From Chryseobacterium sp. Marseille-Q5410 (GTDB taxonomy: Bacteria; Bacteroidota; Bacteroidia; Flavobacteriales; Weeksellaceae), in contig CAMPOT010000001.1 of NCBI GenBank assembly GCA_946892665.1, positions 992,001-1,056,000 of the forward strand: a DNA stretch of 64,000 nt, written 5' to 3'. Within the stretch, counting starts at the first letter, position 1, and each line of letters opens with the position of its first letter. Under the pieces are notes generated by a model that worked only from the letters and a program-made list of their open reading frames with translations, ran no database searches and was not told where the DNA came from. Of the stretch, positions 1 through 7,423 are shown one piece after another. The position numbers were made by a program, and so were the translations under genes.

Positions 1-1
1 T

Positions 2-61
2 GTCGAGTTCGTTCTGAACTACGAGGATGCAACGGTTGCAGACCATATTTTTGATAAATAA
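2..61 (+). CDS. 3' end of an unidentified gene (partial)
   Basis: An open frame enters from the left edge and ends at a TAA at 59-61. The last 19 residues are acidic and end in HIFDK. The next gene in the same direction, rteC, starts 238 bp later. Too little is present to name the family. That this is the end of a real gene is inferred only from the open frame and its position before a structured intergenic region. Confidence 0.4.
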   Translation, partial: VEFVLNYEDATVADHIFDK

Positions 62-194
62 TGTACTCATATTTCGCTAAATCACAATTCATTTTGTTGC
101 ATCAATACGCAATCACAAATTTAAGATTAAAAATTAAGTATTTATTGATTATGAGCGACTAAGTGATGCAGATAAGTATTTTCATAAGGGAAAA

Positions 195-232
195 CTGCCA
201 AAATCTTCCCTATTGTAGGGACATCTTGGCGG
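195..232. promoter_or_regulatory. Long inverted repeat upstream of rteC
   Basis: Arms of 17-18 bp (CTGCCAAAATCTTCCCTA at 195-212 and its near complement at 216-232) are separated by 3 nt, with about three mismatches. No T-tract follows, so it is a poor intrinsic terminator. It lies about 70 bp before the rteC start and could be an operator or a leader hairpin. The regulatory role is inferred. Confidence 0.45.
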
Positions 233-299
233 TTAAATTGCTGTTTATTAATAACATTTGCTAAGGTACTCTGATATTGATAACGTAATCCTCCTTACT

Positions 300-1145
300 A
301 TGAGAAAATCTTTAGGAACTATTGTTACCGAAATTCAGGAGCAGGAACGGAAACTTTCAGTCACGTGTTCGGGGCTAATTGAAGAGGCTTTTCAAATGAC
401 CGTTTTTCTTCAGGAGCTATTGGTTTCAGCAAAAGAATGTGTGTTAAGTTCGGGGTTTGACAACCAGGCGAAAGAGATTGAGTTCTTTAAAATGGTAAAG
501 CCTCAAATCCTGGGCAAACTTATCTACTACAACAAGCTTTACCGGATGGAAACCTCGTGCCCGGTCAATAACGGGAAAATGTATCACGCCTATTTCTCCA
601 ACCATTTAACCGAGCTAAAGATTGAATTTAGGGAACATATTTGCAACTCCCACTTTTACCGATACTACCGTTCGGGAAGGGTGGATAAGGATAGCGAATA
701 CTTTAAGCGGGGGCAGATAAATTACCTCGATGGGCTTAATAGTTACGTTTTTGAAATTGACCCGCAATTCTCTACCTATTATGATTACAAAGTAGCCCGC
801 ATCATCGCTAACGACCTGTTATACGCCTACCTCTTAACCAAAATCAGCCCCGAAGAAAATCCCGATACCTTTTTTCAAAACACAGACGACATCAAAGAGC
901 TTTCTTGGACGGACAGCAAAAACGCCCTGATTGAGTTGATGTATGCCCTGTACGCATCGGGTGCTATTTCGGGTGGTAAGGTGGGCATCCGAAAGCTCAC
1001 AGCCATTTCGCAGGTCTTGTTCCGAATTTCACTGACCGATGTGCATCACGCATTCCACCGGATGAAAACCCGTGCAGGTTCTCGCACCTTGTTTTTAGAC
1101 CAGTTGAAGCAGGCACTTGAAGAATATATGGATAAGAACGTATAA
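300..1145 (+). CDS. rteC: RteC family regulator of ICE excision/transfer
   Basis: The 281-residue protein resembles RteC throughout, with long helical stretches and a basic C-terminal third (around residues 220-270) that corresponds to the winged-helix DNA-binding part of the family. In CTnDOT, RteC binds an inverted repeat and activates the excision operon. Here it probably does the same for this ICE, but no excision operon is visible in the window. ATG at 300 is chosen because the frame upstream offers only a TTG at 258. The gene ends in a strong terminator. No rteA/rteB or tetQ is visible to the left, although the left edge cuts off whatever lies there. Confidence 0.85.
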   Translation: MRKSLGTIVTEIQEQERKLSVTCSGLIEEAFQMTVFLQELLVSAKECVLSSGFDNQAKEIEFFKMVKPQILGKLIYYNKLYRMETSCPVNNGKMYHAYFSNHLTELKIEFREHICNSHFYRYYRSGRVDKDSEYFKRGQINYLDGLNSYVFEIDPQFSTYYDYKVARIIANDLLYAYLLTKISPEENPDTFFQNTDDIKELSWTDSKNALIELMYALYASGAISGGKVGIRKLTAISQVLFRISLTDVHHAFHRMKTRAGSRTLFLDQLKQALEEYMDKNV

Positions 1146-1170
1146 ACACCCCGTCAATAAAGAGTTTGAA

Positions 1171-1199
1171 AGCAATACGCAACCCGTATTGCTTTTTTT
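1171..1199 (+). terminator. Rho-independent terminator after rteC
   Basis: A perfect 9-bp stem (AGCAATACG / CGTATTGCT) with a 5-nt loop is followed directly by a run of seven T. It lies 26 bp after the rteC stop. Confidence 0.85.
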
Positions 1200-1348
1200 G
1201 TGCTTGCACTTGCCCATATATGCCAATTGGCAAACAGGCATATTTTCCTACACCAAAAATCAACAAATCTGCCGAAACGCTTATTTAATAAGGCTTTCCG
1301 GCAAATTGTAAAATTTTCAAAAAACCACTTTTTCAATTGGTAAGCATT

Positions 1349-1367
1349 GGCAGACAAACACTGCCAC
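1349..1367 (+). promoter_or_regulatory. GCC-phased motif upstream of the HTH/topB cluster
   Basis: GACAAACACTGCCAC matches the core of a motif found before several operons of this element, with two triplets 10 bp apart. This is the shortest copy. It lies about 41 bp before the start of the first HTH gene. Function unknown; a regulator-binding site is inferred from its recurrence. Confidence 0.45.
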
Positions 1368-1407
1368 ACTTCTGAATTTTGTCCTGTGAATATTAAACAA
1401 CAGTGCT

Positions 1408-1761
1408 ATGAACATTATAACAGTTGACGAAGAAGTGTGGAAACACCTCAACGAACGGTTGAAAGCCATTAGCGAATATATCCTCAAACTGGAAGATACA
1501 AGCTACGATAGCTTGTGGCTCAACAACCACGAAGTCTGCCAGTACCTCCACATCAGTGAAAAAACATTGTGGCGTATGCGCACCAATGGGCAGATAGCCT
1601 TTTCAAAAATGTACGGGCAGTATTACTATACGATTGGTGCTATCAAAGATATGCTCAACGCAAACGCTGTGCAGACCACCGATGAATATGTAGAGCAGCT
1701 TATGGCGAAAGGCAAAAGCTATATCGAAAAAGGCAGAAAGCTGAAATCAGGTAATCATTAA
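1408..1761 (+). CDS. Small helix-turn-helix protein (excisionase/MerR-like HTH_17 type)
   Basis: 117 residues. An N-terminal amphipathic, probably coiled-coil segment (about 1-35) precedes a compact HTH at about 40-90, with the family pattern LNNHEVCQYLHISEKTLWR, then a variable basic stretch and a YYY strand typical of the HTH_17 wing. Such proteins are common in Bacteroidota ICEs as excisionase-like or regulatory DNA-binding proteins. It is followed after 11 bp by a second gene of the same architecture, so the two are probably co-transcribed. DNA-binding is well supported; which sites it controls is not visible. Confidence 0.8.
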   Translation: MNIITVDEEVWKHLNERLKAISEYILKLEDTSYDSLWLNNHEVCQYLHISEKTLWRMRTNGQIAFSKMYGQYYYTIGAIKDMLNANAVQTTDEYVEQLMAKGKSYIEKGRKLKSGNH

Positions 1762-1772
1762 AAGCGTACCGT

Positions 1773-2081
1773 ATGAATATCGACAAAATGGAATTTGTGG
1801 CGTGGATGGAACGCATAATGGATAGGCTTGACATACTCGGCAACCACATAGACGATTTACAAAAGAAGCGCAACAGTATAGACGGCGAGGAATTACTGGA
1901 CAATCAGGATTTATTGCAAATGCTGAAAATCAGTAACCGTTCCCTGCAACGGTATCGCTCCATAGGCAAGCTCCCTTATTATACCATTAGCGGAAAGCTG
2001 TACTATAAACTTTCCGATGTGCATCAGTTCATCAGGGAAAGTTTTAACCCGCCTTTGCCCAAACTGGATGCCAATAAGTGA
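1773..2081 (+). CDS. Second small helix-turn-helix protein (HTH_17 type)
   Basis: 102 residues with the same layout as its upstream neighbour: an N-terminal helical segment, then LLDNQDLLQMLKISNRSLQR, then a wing with LYYKLSDV. The two proteins are clearly related but diverged, suggesting an old tandem duplication or a heterodimer. The stop codon is followed at once by a copy of the GCC-phased motif, after which the DUF3945-topB operon begins. Confidence 0.8.
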   Translation: MNIDKMEFVAWMERIMDRLDILGNHIDDLQKKRNSIDGEELLDNQDLLQMLKISNRSLQRYRSIGKLPYYTISGKLYYKLSDVHQFIRESFNPPLPKLDANK

Positions 2082-2104
2082 CAAACACTGCCTTTGACTG
2101 CCAC
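2080..2104 (+). promoter_or_regulatory. GCC-phased motif upstream of the DUF3945-topB operon
   Basis: GACAAACACTGCC followed by TTTGACTGCCAC places triplets at 2080, 2090 and 2100, exactly 10 bp apart. It lies 64 bp before the ATG at 2168. Same motif as at 9637, 19788, 21849, 28544 and 38776. Confidence 0.55.
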
Positions 2105-2167
2105 ATAACGCAAATCAGTGAAGGCTTCCTTTACATTCGACCGTGAATTTTTAAAATTTTTCAGACT

Positions 2168-3628
2168 ATGAGCGAAGAAAAAACAAATAAACAGGAAATG
2201 CCCGAACAGCTTTCGGACATATTACTCGTACTGGATAAAGAGAAAATGAAAATCCAGGCGGTAAAGAGTATCGACGAAAACGGGAAAATGGAAACCGTGG
2301 AACCCACCAAGAAAAACCAAAACCAGTTTATGCGTGTGGATAAAGGCGGCGATTTCTTTTCCAACTTCTTCTCCAATTTTTTCAGCCAGTTAAAGAACCC
2401 GACAAACTTTACTTTCTTCAAAGTGCCTGCCCCGGTTGCTGCTGAAAAAGCGGAGGAATTGCAAAAGCACGTAGATAAGCCCACCCCACAGGGCGAAAAA
2501 GTGCTGAAAGAACACGAAGTGAAAGCAGAACCCCAACCGGATAAAAAACAAGAAAATCAAAATAATATGGCAACAGCACAAACAACAACGGAAGCAAGCG
2601 AATACCGCTACAAGCCGGAGCAGATTGATTGGGACACAATGAAAAACCTCGGATTAAGCAAAGAGTATCTTGAAAAAAGAAACCTGCTCGACCCTTTGTT
2701 ACGAGGTTACAAAACCAATGAGCTTTTACCGATAGGTATTAACCTCGGTGGCTCTATCCTCCGCACAGATGCCCGCCTGTCTTTACAGCAAGGTGAAGAC
2801 GGCAATGTTATCGTGGCAATACACGGTATCAAAAAAGAACCTAACCTGCACTTTGAGTTTTTCGGTCACAAGTTTACGGATGAAGACAAGAAAAACCTAA
2901 TTGAAACGGGCAATATGGGGCGTGTCGTCAATTTGGTAAATTCCAAAACAGGCGAACTGATGCCGTCCATTATCAGCATTGACAGGCTGACCAATGATGT
3001 AATTGCACTGCGCACGGAGTTTATAAAAATTCCCGATGAAATTAAGGGCGTAAAGCTGAATGACGAACAAAAGCAAACGCTGATGGAGGGCAAACCACTC
3101 TATTTAGAGGGTATGATTTCCTCGAAAGGAACGGAGTTTTCGGCAACGGTACAATTCAATGCGGACAAGCGATATGTTGAGTTCCTGTTTGACAGAAGCA
3201 ACCACAATCAGCAAGCGCAAACGAACCAACAGAACACCCAACAAAGCAATCAGCAAAGCCAACCGCAGGACGCTCCAAGAACTTTCAGAGGCAAAGAACT
3301 GGATGATGAGCAATATAACAAGTTCAAAGCCGGACAAACAATTTACGTTGAACTGAAAGACAAAAAAGACCAACCGTATAAGGGTTATATCACTTTCGAC
3401 AAAGATACCGGAAAGACCAATTTTGAGTTCCCCGGTCAGTATAAAGCACGGGTAGAACCTGCCGAAACCCATAAAACGCAGACTGCCGTTAATTCCGAGG
3501 GCAAAACCAACGAAGCGACCAAGAATGTCCAAGAGCCTTTGAAGTCCGGGCAGCAAAGACCGAAAAACGAAAAGCAGCAGGAGCAACAGGACAACAAGCC
3601 TGCAAAATCCAAAGGCAGAAAAATGTAA
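2168..3628 (+). CDS. DUF3945/DUF4099 domain protein
   Basis: 486 residues. After a charged N-terminus (1-130) comes a DUF4099-like segment beginning YKPEQIDWDTMKNLGLS (about 150-240), then DUF3945-type repeats (about 240-345 and again about 370-430), where a FxGxxLxxxQ/F unit recurs (FFGHKFTDEDKKNL, FRGKELDDEQYNKF). The C-terminal tail is rich in Q, N and K and ends KSKGRKM. The family regularly precedes topB in Bacteroidota conjugative elements; its biochemical role is not established. topB starts 6 bp after the stop. The basic GRKM end is shared with the protein at 24229-25029. Confidence 0.8.
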   Translation: MSEEKTNKQEMPEQLSDILLVLDKEKMKIQAVKSIDENGKMETVEPTKKNQNQFMRVDKGGDFFSNFFSNFFSQLKNPTNFTFFKVPAPVAAEKAEELQKHVDKPTPQGEKVLKEHEVKAEPQPDKKQENQNNMATAQTTTEASEYRYKPEQIDWDTMKNLGLSKEYLEKRNLLDPLLRGYKTNELLPIGINLGGSILRTDARLSLQQGEDGNVIVAIHGIKKEPNLHFEFFGHKFTDEDKKNLIETGNMGRVVNLVNSKTGELMPSIISIDRLTNDVIALRTEFIKIPDEIKGVKLNDEQKQTLMEGKPLYLEGMISSKGTEFSATVQFNADKRYVEFLFDRSNHNQQAQTNQQNTQQSNQQSQPQDAPRTFRGKELDDEQYNKFKAGQTIYVELKDKKDQPYKGYITFDKDTGKTNFEFPGQYKARVEPAETHKTQTAVNSEGKTNEATKNVQEPLKSGQQRPKNEKQQEQQDNKPAKSKGRKM

Positions 3629-3634
3629 TACAGT

Positions 3635-5728
3635 ATGAAAACAATTATTGCAGAAAAACCAAGCGTAGCAAGGGAAATAGCCGGACTTGTGGGAGCATCC
3701 GATAAAAAGGACGGCTACCTGACAGGTAACGGCTATTTTGTTACGTGGGCATTCGGTCATCTAATAGGACTGGGAATGCCAGAAGATTACGGGATTTCGG
3801 GATTTGACAAGGCATCCCTACCGATATTGCCCAACCCGTTTTTATTGACCGTTCGTAAGGTCAAAAAGGACAAAGGGTACACCGCCGATACTGGCGCAAT
3901 AAAGCAACTGAAAGTCATTGAGCAGCTTTTTAATAAAAGCAACAGCATCATCGTTGCTACCGATGCGGGTCGTGAGGGCGAACTCATTTTCAGGTACATT
4001 TATGAATACCTGAAATGCAACAAGCCATTTGAACGCCTTTGGATAAGTTCCCTGACCGAAAAGGCGATAAAGCAGGGCTTTGACAACCTGAAAAACGGAA
4101 ATGAATTTGACGGACTGTATCAGGCAGCGCAAGGCAGAAGCCGTGCCGATTGGCTTGTGGGCATCAATGCTACACAGGCATTGAGCATTGCCGCAGGCAA
4201 TGGTATCTATTCGCTCGGCAGGGTACAAACGCCAACACTGGCTTTGATATGCAAACGCTACCTCGACAATAAGAATTTCACGGTAAAGAAATACTGGCAG
4301 ATACAACTAATGCACAATAAAGCCCAGGTTGATTTCAAAAGTATTTCCGCAATTAAATGGGATGAAAAGCAGCTTGCCGATGATACGCTTAAAGCTATTC
4401 AGCGTGGCGCAACGGCAACCGTTACATCGGTAGAAATCAAAAGCGTTACAGAACAACCGCCCTTGCTTTTTGATTTGACAGGCTTACAAAAGGAAGCTAA
4501 CAAAAGGCTGAAATTATCTGCTGAAGCGACACTTAATATCGCACAAAGCCTGTACGAAAAGAAGTTTATCACGTACCCACGTACCGGAAGCAAATACATC
4601 CCTGAAGATATGTGGGCAGAAATTCCAAACCTTGTGCGGGCTTTGCAGAACCGTGAAGATTGCAAGCAAGCCCTTACCAAAATCAAATGGGGACGGTTCA
4701 ACAAACGTATCGTGAATGACCTCCGTGTAACGGACCATCACGGTTTGTTGATTACGGACAAAGTGCCGTCTGTACTCAATGCAGACGAAAACAAGATATA
4801 CAATATGATTGCGCTTCGATTGCTCGAAGCCATATCGCAAGCCTGTGGCAAAGAAATAACTGATGTATCATTACAGGTATTGCATTACGACTTTACGGCA
4901 AAAGGCTGTAAAATTCAGGAAGCGGGTTGGCGTTCCATAAAAGGAAGTTTTACCGATGACGGAGAAGAGCCAGTGCAGGAATTACCCGAACTGCATAAAG
5001 GCGACGAACTTGCCATAAAGGAAGCCGCCGTTTTGGAAAAGCAGACCAAACCGCCAGTGCTTTACACCGAAGCCGGGCTTTTGTCGGCTATGGAAACCGC
5101 AGGAAAGGAAATCGAAAACGAGGAAGAGCGCAAAGCTCTCAAAAATATCGGTATCGGTACGCCTGCGACAAGAGCCGCCATTATCGAAACTTTGTTTACC
5201 CGTAATTATATCGTTCGGGATAAACGTTCCTTAATTCCTACGGAAAAAGGATTGCAGGTTTATGAGTTGGTCAAAGAACGCAAGATTGCAGATGTGGCAA
5301 TGACCGCCGAATGGGAATTGGCATTGCAGAAAATTGAAAACAATGAAGCAGATGCCGGAACATTCCAAAAGGAAATGGAAACCTACGCCAAATCCATTAC
5401 CGATGAATTGCTGCAAACCTCTATTGCAAATACCAATCAGCCGAAATTGAACTGCCCAAGATGTAAAAATCAGCAACTTATTATTCGTGATAAGATTGTG
5501 AAATGCCCTGATGAGGCGTGTAACTGGGTACAGTTCCGCACCGTCTGCGGTGTACAAGTCAGTATCGAAAATGTAACAAGCCTTGTTAATAAGGGCAAAA
5601 CCTCTTTAATCAAAGGGATGACAAGCAAAGCCGGAAAGAAATTCGATGCTTATATCATTCTGAAAGAAAACGCCGAAAGTTCCTTTGAATTTGAGAAAAA
5701 CAAAAGCAGTAAGCGTAATGGAAAATAG
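3635..5728 (+). CDS. topB: DNA topoisomerase III (type IA)
   Basis: 697 residues. The N-terminus has the Toprim start (MKTIIAEKPSVAREIAG) and the acidic Toprim motif ATDAGREGELIFRYI near residue 110. The active-site tyrosine is in FITYPRTGSKYIP, Tyr314 by count. A C-terminal zinc-ribbon-like CPRC...CPDEAC segment lies near residues 610-630. Type IA enzymes pass single strands through a transient break and can unlink replication or transfer intermediates. ICE-borne copies are usual in this group and probably serve transfer or element replication. The last 11 bp overlap the next gene. Confidence 0.95.
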   Translation: MKTIIAEKPSVAREIAGLVGASDKKDGYLTGNGYFVTWAFGHLIGLGMPEDYGISGFDKASLPILPNPFLLTVRKVKKDKGYTADTGAIKQLKVIEQLFNKSNSIIVATDAGREGELIFRYIYEYLKCNKPFERLWISSLTEKAIKQGFDNLKNGNEFDGLYQAAQGRSRADWLVGINATQALSIAAGNGIYSLGRVQTPTLALICKRYLDNKNFTVKKYWQIQLMHNKAQVDFKSISAIKWDEKQLADDTLKAIQRGATATVTSVEIKSVTEQPPLLFDLTGLQKEANKRLKLSAEATLNIAQSLYEKKFITYPRTGSKYIPEDMWAEIPNLVRALQNREDCKQALTKIKWGRFNKRIVNDLRVTDHHGLLITDKVPSVLNADENKIYNMIALRLLEAISQACGKEITDVSLQVLHYDFTAKGCKIQEAGWRSIKGSFTDDGEEPVQELPELHKGDELAIKEAAVLEKQTKPPVLYTEAGLLSAMETAGKEIENEEERKALKNIGIGTPATRAAIIETLFTRNYIVRDKRSLIPTEKGLQVYELVKERKIADVAMTAEWELALQKIENNEADAGTFQKEMETYAKSITDELLQTSIANTNQPKLNCPRCKNQQLIIRDKIVKCPDEACNWVQFRTVCGVQVSIENVTSLVNKGKTSLIKGMTSKAGKKFDAYIILKENAESSFEFEKNKSSKRNGK

Positions 5729-6599
5729 ACGGTCAATCGTACCCAAAGAAATCAGGAACCTGATTTATACTATCCGGGGCAAACAGGTAATGTTGGATAG
5801 CGACCTCGCTGCCTTATATCAGGTGGAAACAAAGAACCTGAACAAAGCTGTTAAAAGAAATATTGAGCGTTTTCCTGTATCATTCTGCTTTCAACTGACC
5901 GAAGAGGAAGTTGAAAACTTGAGGTTCCAATTTGGAACCTCAAGTTTAAGCTACGGCGGCAGGCGTTATTTGCCCTATGTTTTTACTGAACAGGGCGTTG
6001 CTATGGCATCTGCCATACTCCGTTCCGATATAGCCGTTAAAATGAGTGTGGAAATAATGGAAGCCTTTGTAGAAATGCGGCGTATGCTTATCAGCAATGC
6101 TTCTTTGTTTCATCGTTTGGATAATATCGAATTAAAGCAATTGGAAGCCGACCAAAAATTTGAAGAGCTATTTAAGGCTTTGGAAAGCGATAAGCTGCAC
6201 AGCGAAAAAGGTATTTTCTACAACGGGCAGGTATTTGATGCCTACGCTTTTGTTTCCGATATTATCCGAAGTGCCAAAAATTCCATTATCCTACTTGATA
6301 ATTATGTGGATGATACGGTGCTTACTTTATTGGGTAAGCGTAAGAATAACGTAACCGCTGCAATCCTTACCAAAAGCATCAGCAATCAGCTACGGTTAGA
6401 TTTACAACGCTATAATAGCCAATATCCTCCGGTTGATATTGAGGTTTTTTCTGATGCCCACGACCGTTTTTTGATTATTGACCATACAGAACTCTATCAC
6501 ATAGGGGCATCACTCAAAGACCTGGGCAAAAAATGGTTTGCCTTTTCAAGAATGGATATTGAAGTCGGCAGGATGCTTCAAATCTTGAACAAACAATAA
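5718..6599 (+). CDS. ORF6N-domain protein with a PLD-like C-terminal domain
   Basis: 293 residues from the ATG at 5718, which overlaps the topB stop. Residues about 10-110 match the ORF6N domain (IRGKQVMLDSDLAALYQVET, then the YVFTEQGVAMAS signature), a DNA-binding module common in phage and ICE proteins. The C-terminal half has HDRFLIID near residue 248, which fits the phospholipase-D motif HxK(x4)D with Arg in place of Lys, followed by a GASLKDLG segment as in PLD-like ORF6N proteins. Only one such motif is present, so an active form would need a dimer. Regulator or nuclease is undecided. It ends at a two-way terminator. Confidence 0.8.
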   Translation: MENRRSIVPKEIRNLIYTIRGKQVMLDSDLAALYQVETKNLNKAVKRNIERFPVSFCFQLTEEEVENLRFQFGTSSLSYGGRRYLPYVFTEQGVAMASAILRSDIAVKMSVEIMEAFVEMRRMLISNASLFHRLDNIELKQLEADQKFEELFKALESDKLHSEKGIFYNGQVFDAYAFVSDIIRSAKNSIILLDNYVDDTVLTLLGKRKNNVTAAILTKSISNQLRLDLQRYNSQYPPVDIEVFSDAHDRFLIIDHTELYHIGASLKDLGKKWFAFSRMDIEVGRMLQILNKQ

Positions 6600-6604
6600 C
6601 AATA

Positions 6605-6627
6605 AAACCCTCTAATTAAGAGGGTTT
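6605..6627. terminator. Bidirectional terminator between convergent genes
   Basis: A perfect 9-bp stem (AAACCCTCT / AGAGGGTTT) with loop AATTA lies between the ORF6N gene and the HEPN gene on the other strand. T-rich sequence follows on both strands. Confidence 0.75.
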
Positions 6628-6643
6628 AACATTTGATAGAATA

Positions 6644-7408
6644 CTATAATTGTAATTGGGCGGTAATGCTTTTATAGTAAACTTTTAGTGCATCACGTTC
6701 ATCCTTACCAACGTAACTATTGTGGGCAACTAAACATCGTATCTTGTATAATTCGTCAACCATTACATTCAACCAATGTTCATTCTGTTTTGGGAAATGC
6801 TTTCCGAACACTGTCCAATTTCCGACTATTATTTTTCCTAACTCTATAAAGTCGCAATAAAACAAATCGCTATTACCTCGTATTGGTAAATATTTGCTCT
6901 CTTGCTCACTTTTCTTTAATTTATCTATTGTGTCTTGCACTCTTTTAGGAATATTTACAGTTTGTGACTTCATTATCTCTTCAATAAATATTCTTAATGA
7001 ATTTTCAATACAGTACAGGTACAAATATACTTCCGACATTTCTCTCCCTTTTTGTTGTATATCCTGTGGTAAAAGGTTTAAATGACCAAAGTTTACATTT
7101 TGCTGTATTTCTTCGATACTATCTAACAGCGAATTTTCATCTGAAATCAGAGGATAGAAGATTTCATTAATATATTTTCTCCGTTCTGCATACCCGCCTT
7201 TAGTCTGCATTTCTCTTCTAAATTCCTGAAGCGTAAAGCAGATTTTAAACTCTTTCGGCTCATTGGCTTTAAACTTAGCAGATTTGTTCAGTTCGCTTTT
7301 TAATCTCTTATATTCTGCTTCATTTTCAGTTGTTATATTAACATCAGTGGATGCTCCTGTAAGGAGTATTTTTAAGCGTTCAATATTTTCTGTATAATTC
7401 ATTTGCAC
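6644..7408 (-). CDS. HEPN-domain protein (Swt1/MAE_28990-like), partner of the DUF262 protein
   Basis: 254 residues, largely helical. The C-terminal part has KIRCLVAHN, which gives the HEPN R(x4)H motif (Arg224, His229 by count), and is preceded by a conserved-looking IVGNWTVFGKHF segment. HEPN proteins with this motif are often RNases in toxin-antitoxin and phage-defence systems. The gene starts 15 bp after the DUF262 gene ends on the same strand, so both likely form one transcript. It is visibly more AT-rich than the flanking ICE genes, consistent with acquired cargo. The nuclease role is inferred from the motif only. Confidence 0.65.
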   Translation of the reverse strand: MQMNYTENIERLKILLTGASTDVNITTENEAEYKRLKSELNKSAKFKANEPKEFKICFTLQEFRREMQTKGGYAERRKYINEIFYPLISDENSLLDSIEEIQQNVNFGHLNLLPQDIQQKGREMSEVYLYLYCIENSLRIFIEEIMKSQTVNIPKRVQDTIDKLKKSEQESKYLPIRGNSDLFYCDFIELGKIIVGNWTVFGKHFPKQNEHWLNVMVDELYKIRCLVAHNSYVGKDERDALKVYYKSITAQLQL

Positions 7409-7423
7409 TATTATTTCTATATA

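Noticed and set aside
2-61. The partial gene at the left edge as the end of a tetracycline-resistance or rteB gene
   Set aside because: rteC often lies near such genes, but the 19 residues present do not allow any family to be named.
3104-3760. Long open frame on the minus strand across the DUF3945 and topB genes
   Set aside because: It is the antisense shadow of clearly coding frames, with hydrophobic low-complexity sequence.
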